The translations under genes were made by a program, and so were the position numbers. Shown here in pieces: positions 8,453-16,621 of a stretch of 37,685 nucleotides of DNA. Positions within the stretch are counted from its first letter, which is position 1; each line of letters opens with the position of its first letter. The DNA lies in the NCBI GenBank assembly GCA_045119215.1, contig JBGVDD010000040.1, positions 1-37,685 on the forward strand. The letters are read 5' to 3'. The notes below the pieces were generated by a model, which saw only the letters and a list, made by a program, of their open reading frames with translations, had not been told where the DNA came from and did not search any database. Origin of the DNA: RUG11237 sp045119215 (GTDB taxonomy: Bacteria; Bacillota; Clostridia; Lachnospirales; Lachnospiraceae).

Positions 8453-9352
8453 ATGAGTGAATTGTCGCATCTTGATAAATTGGAGGCAGAAGCAATCTAT
8501 ATCATAAGAGAAGTGGCTGCCGAGTGTGAGAAACCAGTAATGTTGTATTCCATAGGTAAGGATAGTTCCGTTATGTTACACCTTGCTATGAAAGCTTTTT
8601 ATCCGGAGAAGCCGTCATTTCCGTTTTTACATGTAAATACCACATGGAAATTTAAGGAAATGATTGAGTTTCGTGACCATATGGCCAAAAAGCTTGGAAT
8701 CGAAATGTTAGAATACATCAATGAGGACGGAGTAAAACAGGGAATCAATCCTTTTGACCATGGTTCTGCTTATACAGATATTATGAAAACCCAGGCGTTA
8801 AAGCAGGCTCTTGATAAATATAAGTTTACCGCAGCTTTTGGAGGTGGACGAAGAGATGAAGAAAAGTCCCGTGCAAAGGAAAGAGTGTTCTCATTTAGAA
8901 ACGAGAATCATGCCTGGGACCCTAAAAATCAAAGACCGGAAATGTGGAAACTGTATAATTCAAAGATTAATAAAAATGAAGAAGTGAGAGTGTTCCCATT
9001 ATCCAACTGGACAGAAACAGATATCTGGGAGTACATAAAGAGAGAAAACATTGAAATTCCATCGTTATATTTTGCAAAGGAACGCCCGGTAGTCTACCGA
9101 GACGGAAATATTATTATGGTAGATGATGACAGAATGAAACTCTTGCCGGGTGAAGAGGTAGTGATGAAAAGTGTTCGTTTCAGAACATTAGGATGCTATC
9201 CTTTGACAGGTGGATGTGGATCAACGGCAGATACACTGGATGCCATTATTGAAGAAACTTTAAGTGCTGTGTCCTCTGAGAGAACTACCAGGGTGATTGA
9301 CAATGAGGCAGCCGGTAGCATGGAACGAAGAAAAAGGGAGGGTTATTTCTAA
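8453..9352 (+). CDS. cysD: Sulfate adenylyltransferase subunit 2
   Basis: This is the catalytic subunit of ATP sulfurylase, forming APS from sulfate and ATP with GTPase help from CysN. The PP-loop motif YSIGKDSSVMLHLA lies near residues 33-46. GGGRRDEEKSRAKER, the SNWTETDIWEYI segment and the C-terminal RRKREGYF are characteristic of CysD. The length, 299 residues, is normal. The ATG at 8453 was preferred over an in-frame TTG at 8438, because GGAGG at 8440-8444 is correctly spaced for the ATG and would overlap the TTG. The stop TAA abuts the ATG of cysN. Confidence 0.95.
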   Translation: MSELSHLDKLEAEAIYIIREVAAECEKPVMLYSIGKDSSVMLHLAMKAFYPEKPSFPFLHVNTTWKFKEMIEFRDHMAKKLGIEMLEYINEDGVKQGINPFDHGSAYTDIMKTQALKQALDKYKFTAAFGGGRRDEEKSRAKERVFSFRNENHAWDPKNQRPEMWKLYNSKINKNEEVRVFPLSNWTETDIWEYIKRENIEIPSLYFAKERPVVYRDGNIIMVDDDRMKLLPGEEVVMKSVRFRTLGCYPLTGGCGSTADTLDAIIEETLSAVSSERTTRVIDNEAAGSMERRKREGYF

Positions 9353-11053
9353 ATGAACGGATTATTAAAATTTATTACTTGCGGAAGTGTGGATGACGGA
9401 AAATCCACTTTAATTGGACATATATTATACGATTCTAAACTTTTATATGCAGACCAGGAGAAAGCCTTAGAGCTTGACAGTAAGGTGGGAAGCCGTGGAG
9501 GTGCTATCGATTATTCCCTCTTGTTAGATGGACTGATGGCAGAACGTGAACAGGGAATTACCATTGATGTAGCCTACAGATACTTTACCACAGACAAGAG
9601 AAGCTTTATCGTAGCAGATACACCTGGCCATGAGGAGTATACAAGAAATATGGCGGTAGGAGCTTCCTTTGCAGACCTTGCCATTATCTTAATTGATGCA
9701 AAACAGGGCGTGCTGGTGCAGACGAGACGTCATGCAAGAATCTGTGCCTTAATGGGAATCCGGTATTTTGTGTTTGCAGTCAACAAAATGGATTTGGTAG
9801 GATATGATGAAAAACGTTTTAATGAAATCAAGGCACAGGTGGATGAGTTAGCCAAGGAATTAAATCTTGCAAATGTAAAATTGATTCCGGTATCAGCTAC
9901 AGAAGGAGACAATGTAACCAAGAAATCAGAGAACACCCCTTGGTATCCGGGAGAAGCATTGCTTACTTATCTTGAGGATGTTGACATTTCAGATGATAAA
10001 AAGGAAAAAGGATTTTATATGCCGGTACAGAGAGTATGCCGTCCGGACCATACCTTCCGTGGATTCCAGGGACAGATAGAATCCGGTCAGGTATCAGTGG
10101 GAGATGAAGTAGTCACACTTCCAAGCAATGAACATGCTAAGGTTAAGAAAATCCTTGTAGGTGATAAAGAGGCAGAAAGTGCGGATACGGGTCTTCCTGT
10201 CACCATACAGTTAGATAAGGAAGTGGATGTGTCCAGAGGCTGTGTGTTGGCAAAAGAAACCAAGCTTCCAATCAGCAATTCCTTTACGGCTACGTTGCTT
10301 TGGATGGATGATGAAGGATTAGAAGTAGGTAAAGATTACCTGGTAAAGCTGGGAACAAAACAGATACCGGGAGTTTTGAAAAATATACAGTATAAAATAG
10401 ATGTGAATACAGGGGAGTATCTTCCTGCCAACGTATTGAAAAAAAATGAAATTGCAGTATGTGATATTAAACTTCAGGAACCAATTGTGCTGGATGAATT
10501 TGAAAACCACAAGACTCTTGGAGAGTTTATCCTGATTGACAGAGTCAGCAATATGACTTCTGCCTGCGGTGTGGTATCACAGTCCACAGTGGATGACAGC
10601 AAAGATTTAAAATGTGCATTTGCATATGGAAATCATAAGGCAAATGGGGATATCTTTGAAGAATTTTACTATAATTTAGACAGTATGACCATTCAGAAAA
10701 TCAAACCAACAGGAAAAACTTATACTGTTGGGGATGAAATCCCGGTAACAGGTGACAGCTATCATTATCCGGATTACTTTGACATACTAATTTTTAGAGA
10801 CCAGGTAGCAGTGAAAGTAAGAAATAAGGTTATCGAGGAAATCTTATCCCTGAAAGATTACCAATATACCGGCTTACCAATTATCAATGGACGGGGCTTT
10901 GAAGTATTGGTAGCATCTGATGAGGAATATGAGGAATTTTATAAGAAATTAAATGAATCAGGAGCAGAACCTGACAGTGACTTCTTTAATGAATGGGTTG
11001 TGTTTGAAACCTATCGAAACATAGTGTTTAAGAATGAAACATGGGAAAAATAA
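9353..11053 (+). CDS. cysN: Sulfate adenylyltransferase subunit 1 with a C-terminal extension
   Basis: This elongation-factor-like GTPase activates CysD. The G motifs are GSVDDGKSTL (residues 11-20), DTPGHEEY (G3) and NKMD (G4), followed by the two beta-barrel domains. The length of 566 residues exceeds the roughly 475 of typical CysN. The extra part, from about residue 415, is not an APS kinase: no second P-loop or CysC motif is visible. It includes GDSYHYPDYFDILIFRDQV and ends in an acidic/aromatic stretch. Lack of CysC fits a route that reduces APS directly through AprBA. The start is adjacent to the cysD stop, with its ribosome site (AAAAAGGGAGGG) inside cysD. A perfect 17-bp terminator follows. 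Confidence 0.93.
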   Translation: MNGLLKFITCGSVDDGKSTLIGHILYDSKLLYADQEKALELDSKVGSRGGAIDYSLLLDGLMAEREQGITIDVAYRYFTTDKRSFIVADTPGHEEYTRNMAVGASFADLAIILIDAKQGVLVQTRRHARICALMGIRYFVFAVNKMDLVGYDEKRFNEIKAQVDELAKELNLANVKLIPVSATEGDNVTKKSENTPWYPGEALLTYLEDVDISDDKKEKGFYMPVQRVCRPDHTFRGFQGQIESGQVSVGDEVVTLPSNEHAKVKKILVGDKEAESADTGLPVTIQLDKEVDVSRGCVLAKETKLPISNSFTATLLWMDDEGLEVGKDYLVKLGTKQIPGVLKNIQYKIDVNTGEYLPANVLKKNEIAVCDIKLQEPIVLDEFENHKTLGEFILIDRVSNMTSACGVVSQSTVDDSKDLKCAFAYGNHKANGDIFEEFYYNLDSMTIQKIKPTGKTYTVGDEIPVTGDSYHYPDYFDILIFRDQVAVKVRNKVIEEILSLKDYQYTGLPIINGRGFEVLVASDEEYEEFYKKLNESGAEPDSDFFNEWVVFETYRNIVFKNETWEK

Positions 11054-11058
11054 GATAA

Positions 11059-11102
11059 GGATGCGACCCCATCTCCTAAGAGATGGGGTCGCATCCTATT
11101 TT
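11059..11102 (+). terminator. Strong terminator between the convergent cysN and DUF4364 genes
   Basis: A 17-bp perfect stem pairs 11059-11075 with 11080-11096 around the loop CTAA, followed on the plus strand by TATTTTTATT. It ends the sulfur operon and lies at the 3' end of the opposing operon, so it may stop transcription both ways, although the minus-strand tail is less T-rich. Confidence 0.9.
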
Positions 11103-11104
11103 TA

Positions 11105-11620
11105 TTACCGCAATAATTCATTTACAATATAGCTGTAAAGAGGCTGGCTTTGTTTTTCCCAGTTTCTGCATACGGTTTCAGCATCTTCTAAGGTAGGAAC
11201 CGTTAGGGTCATATCCAAAAGAGCAGACTTTTTTTCCATGACTCTGCACCGCACATTATATTCATTCTGAGAATTTTTTTCAAAATCTGCCAAAACGGAA
11301 CGTTCGTTGTACAATTCATAACCGTTTTGTTTAATGTATTCAATAATGTCTTCTTTAATCTGGTCTGAAATTCTGTTTTCAAAGTATCCTAAGGTTTCTT
11401 CTCCCTCAGTAGTAATCTGATACAGTGAATTCTTGGCAGAGGCCTCTACGTGAATCAGTTTCACTTCAATCAATTCTGATAATGCCTGTTGAAGTGTCAG
11501 ATAATCGGTATATTCTTTGCCTAAAATAAAGTCTGTGATTTGGCTGTTTGACAAAGAAAAATTTACCTTGCTTAACAGATAGAGAATAATCAGTTTGTAT
11601 AAAGTGAATGGTTCTGACAT
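11105..11620 (-). CDS. DUF4364 family protein
   Basis: This 171-residue protein begins MSEPFTLYKLIILYLLSKV. The first 90 residues resemble a winged-helix reader: helices around LTLQQALSELIEVKLI, then a small strand pair YQITTEGEETL. The C-terminal part is a mixed alpha/beta segment ending in SYIVNELLR. DUF4364 (PF14277) is common in Clostridia and has no established function; a DNA-binding role is inferred only from the winged-helix look. It is the last gene of the three-gene operon with malic enzyme and the radical SAM protein, 30 bases after the latter, with a GGGGGG-containing ribosome site. Confidence 0.78.
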   Translation of the reverse strand: MSEPFTLYKLIILYLLSKVNFSLSNSQITDFILGKEYTDYLTLQQALSELIEVKLIHVEASAKNSLYQITTEGEETLGYFENRISDQIKEDIIEYIKQNGYELYNERSVLADFEKNSQNEYNVRCRVMEKKSALLDMTLTVPTLEDAETVCRNWEKQSQPLYSYIVNELLR

Positions 11621-11650
11621 TCAAATCCCCCCTTAATCAATATTTCATTC

Positions 11651-12571
11651 TCATGGATTTTCATAATATTTGCCCTGCCAGGTATCTCTTTGGCGAAATT
11701 CCTGATGTATGGTGTTTAATACCATACGTTTGTTGCTGCTCCACAAAGGAGCAATTAAGATATTTTTGGGACCATCCCCGGTGATTCTGTGAATCACCAT
11801 ATCCGGTGGAAGAATTTCTATGATAGAAATTACAATATCCACATACTGCTTTAAGTCTAACACTTGAAATTTATTTTGTAAATAATCAAATGACAGTTTT
11901 GTGTTTTTTAGAACATGTAACAACTGTAATTTCAACCCCTGGATAGGAAGGGTGGATAAATATCTGGCAGTGGAGAGCATGTCATCGTTGCTTTCTTTAG
12001 GAAGCCCTAAAATCATGTGGATAATGATATCGATTCCTATACCGGATAAGCCTGCTACAGCCTGTTCAAAGCAGGATAGCTCATACCCCCGGTTGATGTA
12101 ACGGGCTGTGGATTCATGGATGGTCTGGAGCCCCAGTTCCACCCACACCGGTTTTATCCGGTTTAACCTTTCTAAAAGAGAAAGTATTTCCTCTGATAAA
12201 CAATCCGGTCGTGTGGCAATAGACAAAATCCTGATATCCGGATGGTTTATTGCTTCCATAAATATTTTCTCAAGATATTCTACCGGGGCGTAGGTATTGG
12301 TGTATGCCTGAAAATAAGCGATAAAATCATTATTTTTGATTTTGTGCTTTACTTTTTCTTTTCCCAATTCAATCTGCTTAGTAATAGAAAGAAGGGGGCT
12401 TTCGGCAAAATCACCGGAGCCTCCTTCGCTACAAAAAATACACCCTTCTCTGCTTAACGTTCCATCTCTGTTGGGACAGCTCATGCCGGCGTTCAATGAA
12501 ATCTTATACATCTTTTTTCCATAAGTTTTCCGAAGATAGTCATTTAAGGAATAAAAATAAGTATGATTCAT
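11651..12571 (-). CDS. TIGR01212/YhcC-family radical SAM protein
   Basis: This 306-residue radical SAM enzyme belongs to the YhcC-like group. The cluster ligands are Cys32, Cys44 and Cys47, in a CX11CX2C spacing (SCPNRDGTLSREGCIFC) rather than the standard CX3CX2C; this spacing is characteristic of the family. GSGDF and later segments RILSIATRPDCL, VELGLQTIHE and MILGLPKES follow the expected barrel. The exact reaction is not settled for the family; tRNA or RNA modification has been suggested. The start ATG shares one base with the stop TAA of the malic enzyme gene, indicating tight translational coupling. Confidence 0.85.
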   Translation of the reverse strand: MNHTYFYSLNDYLRKTYGKKMYKISLNAGMSCPNRDGTLSREGCIFCSEGGSGDFAESPLLSITKQIELGKEKVKHKIKNNDFIAYFQAYTNTYAPVEYLEKIFMEAINHPDIRILSIATRPDCLSEEILSLLERLNRIKPVWVELGLQTIHESTARYINRGYELSCFEQAVAGLSGIGIDIIIHMILGLPKESNDDMLSTARYLSTLPIQGLKLQLLHVLKNTKLSFDYLQNKFQVLDLKQYVDIVISIIEILPPDMVIHRITGDGPKNILIAPLWSSNKRMVLNTIHQEFRQRDTWQGKYYENP

Positions 12572-13725
12572 TATTTTTCAATATGGTCCATGACAGCCTT
12601 GCTGACTACATCTGCCACACGAGGGTCAAAAGCTTCCGGCATAATATTATTTTCATTTAATTCTTCCTCTGGTACCAGGCCTGCAATGGCTAAGGCAGCG
12701 GCTAATTTCATCTCTTCCGTAATCTGGGTAGCACGTCCTTCTAAGGCGCCCTTAAAGATTCCCGGGAAGGCAACCACATTGTTTACCTGATTAGGGAAAT
12801 CAGAACGTCCCGTTCCTACCACTCTGGCTCCGGCTGCTTTTGCCACATCCGGCATGATTTCAGGAACAGGATTTGCCATGGCAAAAAGGATGGAATCCTT
12901 ATTCATGGAAGCAACCATTTCAGAAGAGACAATGCCTGGGGCAGAAACACCTACAAAGATATCAGCTCCCTTAAGGGCATCCGCCAAAGTTCCGCTTTCC
13001 TGATTAGGGTTGGTCTGCTTGCTCATTTCCTGCTGCATCCAGTTTAAATCCGGGGTATTTTCATTGATAATACCAACCTTATCGCACATGATTACATTTA
13101 CAAATCCGTAGCGCAACAAAAGCTTTGTAATGGCAACACCGGCACTGCCGGCACCGTTTACTACCACTTTACAGTCTTCCTTTTTCTTTCCGGTTACCTT
13201 AAGACCATTGATAATACCTGCCAAAACTACAATGGCAGTACCGTGCTGGTCATCATGGAATACAGGAATATCAAGAAGCTCTTTCAATCGCTCTTCGATT
13301 TCAAAACATCTTGGAGCAGAGATATCTTCTAAGTTAATACCTCCAAAAGCCGGAGCAATATTTACCACGGTTTTGATAATCTCCTCCGTATCCTGGGTAT
13401 CCAAACAGATAGGAAAAGCATTTACGCCCCCAAATTCTTTGAATAACACTGCTTTACCCTCCATAACGGGCATGGCAGCGGCAGCACCGATATTACCCAA
13501 TCCTAAAACCGCACTACCATCAGACACTACAGCTACAGTATTGGATTTGATAGTATATTTATAGGCTGCTTCCTTATCCCCTGCAATTACCTTACAAGGT
13601 TCCGCAACCCCCGGGGTATAAGCCAAAGCCAAATCCTCTCTGGAAGCCACCTTCGACTTTGCTGTGGTCTCAATCTTACCATTCCATTGCTCATGAAGTA
13701 ATAACGCTTTTTCGTTTGTTGTCAT
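12571..13725 (-). CDS. Malic enzyme, short bacterial NAD(P)-dependent form
   Basis: This enzyme oxidatively decarboxylates malate to pyruvate. Key elements are the catalytic Tyr36 in LALAYTPGV, Lys91 in EGKAVLFKEF, the metal-binding FHDDQHGTAIV near residue 155, and the Rossmann motif NGAGSAGVA near 190. The length, 384 residues, fits the short clostridial form lacking a phosphotransacetylase domain. Cofactor preference cannot be decided by eye. It starts at ATG 13725 after GGAAAGGATGTTAAT and is the first gene of an operon with the radical SAM and DUF4364 genes. A TTGCCC-17-TATACT promoter lies about 85 bases upstream. Confidence 0.93.
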   Translation of the reverse strand: MTTNEKALLLHEQWNGKIETTAKSKVASREDLALAYTPGVAEPCKVIAGDKEAAYKYTIKSNTVAVVSDGSAVLGLGNIGAAAAMPVMEGKAVLFKEFGGVNAFPICLDTQDTEEIIKTVVNIAPAFGGINLEDISAPRCFEIEERLKELLDIPVFHDDQHGTAIVVLAGIINGLKVTGKKKEDCKVVVNGAGSAGVAITKLLLRYGFVNVIMCDKVGIINENTPDLNWMQQEMSKQTNPNQESGTLADALKGADIFVGVSAPGIVSSEMVASMNKDSILFAMANPVPEIMPDVAKAAGARVVGTGRSDFPNQVNNVVAFPGIFKGALEGRATQITEEMKLAAALAIAGLVPEEELNENNIMPEAFDPRVADVVSKAVMDHIEK

Positions 13726-13808
13726 ATTAACATCCTTTCCGGGAACATTCCCTGTACAAGTTATTTATCCCATATCCATTAGGATACGATTCACTGTCTC
13801 ATCCTCCC

Positions 13809-13837
13809 AGTATATCACAAAGCCCAAAAGGGGGCAA
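13809..13837 (-). promoter_or_regulatory. Promoter of the malic enzyme operon
   Basis: Read on the minus strand, TTGCCC (13837-13832) and TATACT (13814-13809) are separated by 17 bases. The leader before the malic enzyme start is about 75-80 bases and contains the short inverted repeat GGGAA-CA-TTCCC near 13740-13751, which could be an operator but is too short to claim. Confidence 0.6.
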
Positions 13838-14047
13838 GTTCAGCTAGTGAAAGCCAGCATTGAAATGTAATTTCATTTATTGTCTGCCATTTTCATAAAA
13901 ATCATGTTATCCCAAATCATTATAAAATTTTAAAAAGTTATCCACATCTCAGTTTTACACTTTCCCTCTATAATGATTTTTGGACTAAAAAATTATGAAA
14001 TTTTACGTTTTCCCTTGGCAAACATCACTTCCTTTGCTACAATTAAT
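13838..14047. other. Non-coding AT-rich stretch between malic enzyme promoter and transposase
   Basis: No gene is visible on either strand. It contains a lone perfect DnaA-box match TTATCCACA at 13938-13946, a TATAAT hexamer at 13969-13974 without a convincing -35, and AAATTTTAC at 13998-14006, which recurs at 15459-15467 on the far side of the transposase and could be a target duplication. No N-terminal part of the truncated gene at 15442 is seen here, so a simple insertion into that gene is not demonstrated. Confidence 0.5.
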
Positions 14048-15458
14048 TCAGTCTAGTGCTGATCTATTCAGTTGACTTTGTATATCTTCTGTTTCTGTTA
14101 GTTGCCGACCAAAGCTGGCTAACAATTCAGAAGATATATTTTTTTGTGCTTTTTTTATCTCATTTTTCTTCAAAAAGAAATACTCATAAAGCTGTTTTAT
14201 AAAGTCTGATATCTGCTCCAAGAGATAATGGTTCTTCTGAGCTTTTTCGTTCCAACTACAGGCATGCTCAATATCTCCCTGCCATCTTTTCTGACGGTTA
14301 AATCCCTGATTTTCTATTTTCCAACGGCTTCGACCTGCGTTTACCAGTTTCATTGCATTTGTTTTGGTAATCTTTATACTGGTTATCCATACAAAATCTG
14401 TTTTTACTTCTTCTCCCTTTTTTATCTTTGTCTCTGAAAACTTTAGCACATTTACATCATGTTTTCCGAAAATAATTCCATTTACGTATTCACAGCCTCC
14501 TGCTGTCATCTTTTCCGGAATAGCCTGATATTCTCTTTCAATGGTTGGCGCACTTCCTTCTTTATAACGAATAATATAGTCCCAATGATTGTCTTTGCAT
14601 ATTTGAATTACCGGATCACTTACATATAGCCCATCCGCTACAATACAGATTAGAAGACGTGGAAACTTCTTTTTCAATTTTTCCGCAAGTCTTTTGAACG
14701 CTTTACTTTCACAATCCTGCTTGATTTCTTCTTCGCTCAGCTTTTTTTCGTTATATTTTGCAGAATTTTCTATGGTTTCTGTAGCCATGCTGCATACAAG
14801 ATTATTTCCAAAGTATATTTTTGCTTCCAAAACACTACGATGGTACTTTGTAAACTCATTCTCTTTTCCCTTGTTATAGCATCTGCTCAAGTAGTTATCA
14901 TTTTTCTTTGTATAACCTTCATCCAACTCGGAACCATCTACAAAAACAAGCCATCTTTTTTGCACCTTCGCATTATCAAATGTCTTTCTTCTGATCATTC
15001 GGTATACAATGTCTGACTGAATATTTTCTAGTTCTGTCGGCTCTAACCTCTCTAGAAATTCGTTTTCAGTAACACCATGAGGCAAGTATTTTTTAGGTGA
15101 AGTCCCCATAAAAGTATATAGATTCTTCACCACATTTTCGTCATTAAATGCTCTTGTCATCTCCTGCATGCTGGAAATGCCTGCAATTCCTTTGTAATAG
15201 ACAGTTCCAAGCATTTCCCTGGTGCTGTACTCAATATAACTTGTGTTTCTCGGATCTGTTACCTGTTCAAATTTTTTGAATAATTCAGGATAAAACTTTT
15301 TCTGAATCTTATTGCACTCTACAACTGGATTCTTTTCCATCTTTTTTGCGATTCTATCTCGTTCTCTACTCATACAAACTCCTTTGTGACAAAGTTTTTT
15401 CTTTTATTGTACTCTATCTGCTTCAAGTCCGCAGTAAATAAGCGAATTTTGTGCGAAA
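14007..15458 (-). mobile_element. Insertion sequence, boundaries tentative
   Basis: A full-length DDE transposase gene is flanked by a 9-bp direct repeat AAATTTTAC (13998-14006 and 15459-15467). If that is the target duplication, the element is 1452 bp. The ends start TTTTC when read inward (left after one G), but beyond that the inverted-repeat match is poor. The presence of an IS is well supported by the transposase; the exact ends are a guess based on an AT-rich 9-mer. Confidence 0.4.
14048..15373 (-). CDS. DDE transposase (IS4-like clan, family unresolved)
   Basis: This 441-residue transposase has candidate catalytic acids in the RNase-H-like core. The first Asp is in WLVFVDGSELDEGY (near residue 147), the second in ICIVADGLYVSD (near 253), and the Glu is in GRSRWKIENQGFNRQKRW (near 355). 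This order matches IS4-clan DDE enzymes with a beta-strand-rich insertion between the second Asp and the Glu. The N-terminus is basic. The ORF is uninterrupted, so it may be active. An AAAGGAG ribosome site precedes the ATG, overlapping a small palindrome CTTTGTCACAAAG. It sits beside a 5'-truncated gene and is the only recognisable transposase in the window. Confidence 0.85.
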   Translation of the reverse strand: MSRERDRIAKKMEKNPVVECNKIQKKFYPELFKKFEQVTDPRNTSYIEYSTREMLGTVYYKGIAGISSMQEMTRAFNDENVVKNLYTFMGTSPKKYLPHGVTENEFLERLEPTELENIQSDIVYRMIRRKTFDNAKVQKRWLVFVDGSELDEGYTKKNDNYLSRCYNKGKENEFTKYHRSVLEAKIYFGNNLVCSMATETIENSAKYNEKKLSEEEIKQDCESKAFKRLAEKLKKKFPRLLICIVADGLYVSDPVIQICKDNHWDYIIRYKEGSAPTIEREYQAIPEKMTAGGCEYVNGIIFGKHDVNVLKFSETKIKKGEEVKTDFVWITSIKITKTNAMKLVNAGRSRWKIENQGFNRQKRWQGDIEHACSWNEKAQKNHYLLEQISDFIKQLYEYFFLKKNEIKKAQKNISSELLASFGRQLTETEDIQSQLNRSALD

Positions 15459-16368
15459 AAATTTTACCTTTCAATACTGTATAAAAGGAAATGCTACAAA
15501 TAAATTTAAAGGAATATGTACTCCGTTTCGGGCAAGTGGTTGCAGTATGGAAATGGCTGGCAATACGTTGTGCTTAAGTACTGGTAGATTGATGTACGCC
15601 ATTGACAATGTAAATCATCAGAGTAATATTGCCTTTAAAATAAATACAAAAACAATGAAATATCAGGAGAAAAATGAGGTCTATGTAAGTCATTCTTTTC
15701 AGCAAATTGTGAAATACAAAGACGGAGTTTTGTATCAGGTAGACCATGGAGATGCCTATCCTAGAGCAATTTCTCTCACAATAGCAAAGGATTTTGAAGA
15801 AAAATCCAATGACAAAGAATATTATTCTAGTTTTGACAAAGAGTATATTAAAAATAGGGAAATCTTTAAATTTAAGGGGGATGCAGGGAATAATACCACC
15901 GGAGCCACTGTAGGCGGAATGGAAGTGGGAAATAAAAATAATATCATCTGTGGAACTTCCCAGCCACACTATTCAAAAGTTAAGGGAGTCAGTGGTTTTG
16001 GAAGTAATTATAAGAGTAACGTATATGTTGTGGTGGCTGATAAAAAGACAGGGAAGAGTTCTATTAAATGGCTTACAAAGTATCATCCATTAAAGACAAA
16101 CAATATTGTAGGAGAAACCAGACTGGTAAAAATCTCAGACACAAGGTTTGCTGTTTTGTACAGTGTGTTGTGTCAAGGAAATGAGGACTTTCATATGGAT
16201 ATTATTGACGACGCTGGAAAAATCGTCAAAAGAAAGAAATACACGGATGTTACATTTAAAGCAAATTCCCAACCCATTTTGTATCAGGGAAACATTTGTT
16301 GGACAGTAGCAAAACAGGAAAATAATAGCAGCGTAATCATGAGTTATCAAATTCCGGTGGAGTATTAG
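15442..16368 (+). pseudogene. 5'-truncated secreted/surface protein, probable beta-propeller-like fragment
   Basis: The open frame of about 308 codons begins directly after a stop at 15439 and next to the IS, with no plausible ATG or ribosome site at its 5' end; the first in-frame ATG is at 15547. Residues NATNKFKGICTPFRASGCS, HQSNIAFKINTKTMKY, YQVDHGDAYPRAI, VGGMEVGNKN, VVVADKKTGKSSIKWLTKY and SQPILYQGNICW show repeated short beta-strand blocks, like large secreted Lachnospiraceae proteins that usually begin with a signal peptide and Ig-like domains. No signal peptide is present here. It is probably the C-terminal remnant of a longer gene whose front was lost in the IS-associated rearrangement. 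Function unknown. Confidence 0.6.
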
Positions 16369-16454
16369 TAAGCGGAAAATCAATTTAATGCAACCTTTTA
16401 TTAATGAAAAAGCTCTTTATAGATATACATAAAAAAGAAAAGAGGAAGATTTAT

Positions 16455-16613
16455 ATGAAAGCATTAGGAAAATTATTATGGAGCTTTGTAATTGGAGGAA
16501 TTGTTATGACTGGATGTAGTGTGGGAGCACCAGGGCAGAATGATGCTTCGGTTACAGAAATTCAAAAAGAAAAAGAAACTTCGGAAATCAAGGATGTACA
16601 TACGCATTATTAG
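16455..16613 (+). CDS. Lipoprotein signal fragment, separated front end of the leucine-rich protein
   Basis: ATG 16455 follows AAAGAGGAAG and starts MKALGKLLWSFVIGG, a lipoprotein signal with a lipobox ending MTGC and then a Ser/Gly/Glu-rich mature start. It runs only 52 residues to TAG 16611-16613. The next frame, one base back, is open across this point and continues as the Thr/Pro/Glu-rich stalk of the large protein that follows. The A-rich tract AAAAAGAAAAAGAAA at 16564-16578 is the likeliest site of a one-base loss. Together they look like one lipoprotein gene broken by a -1 frame difference. Confidence 0.7.
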   Translation: MKALGKLLWSFVIGGIVMTGCSVGAPGQNDASVTEIQKEKETSEIKDVHTHY

Positions 16614-16621
16614 AAATAGAA

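Noticed and set aside
13130..13564. 144-residue open frame on the plus strand inside the malic enzyme gene
   Set aside because: It is an antisense shadow of a conserved enzyme, with no family features.
13938..13946. Perfect DnaA-box match TTATCCACA
   Set aside because: It is a single copy, with no cluster of boxes, AT-rich unwinding repeats or dnaA/dnaN genes nearby, so an origin or a functional site is not supported.
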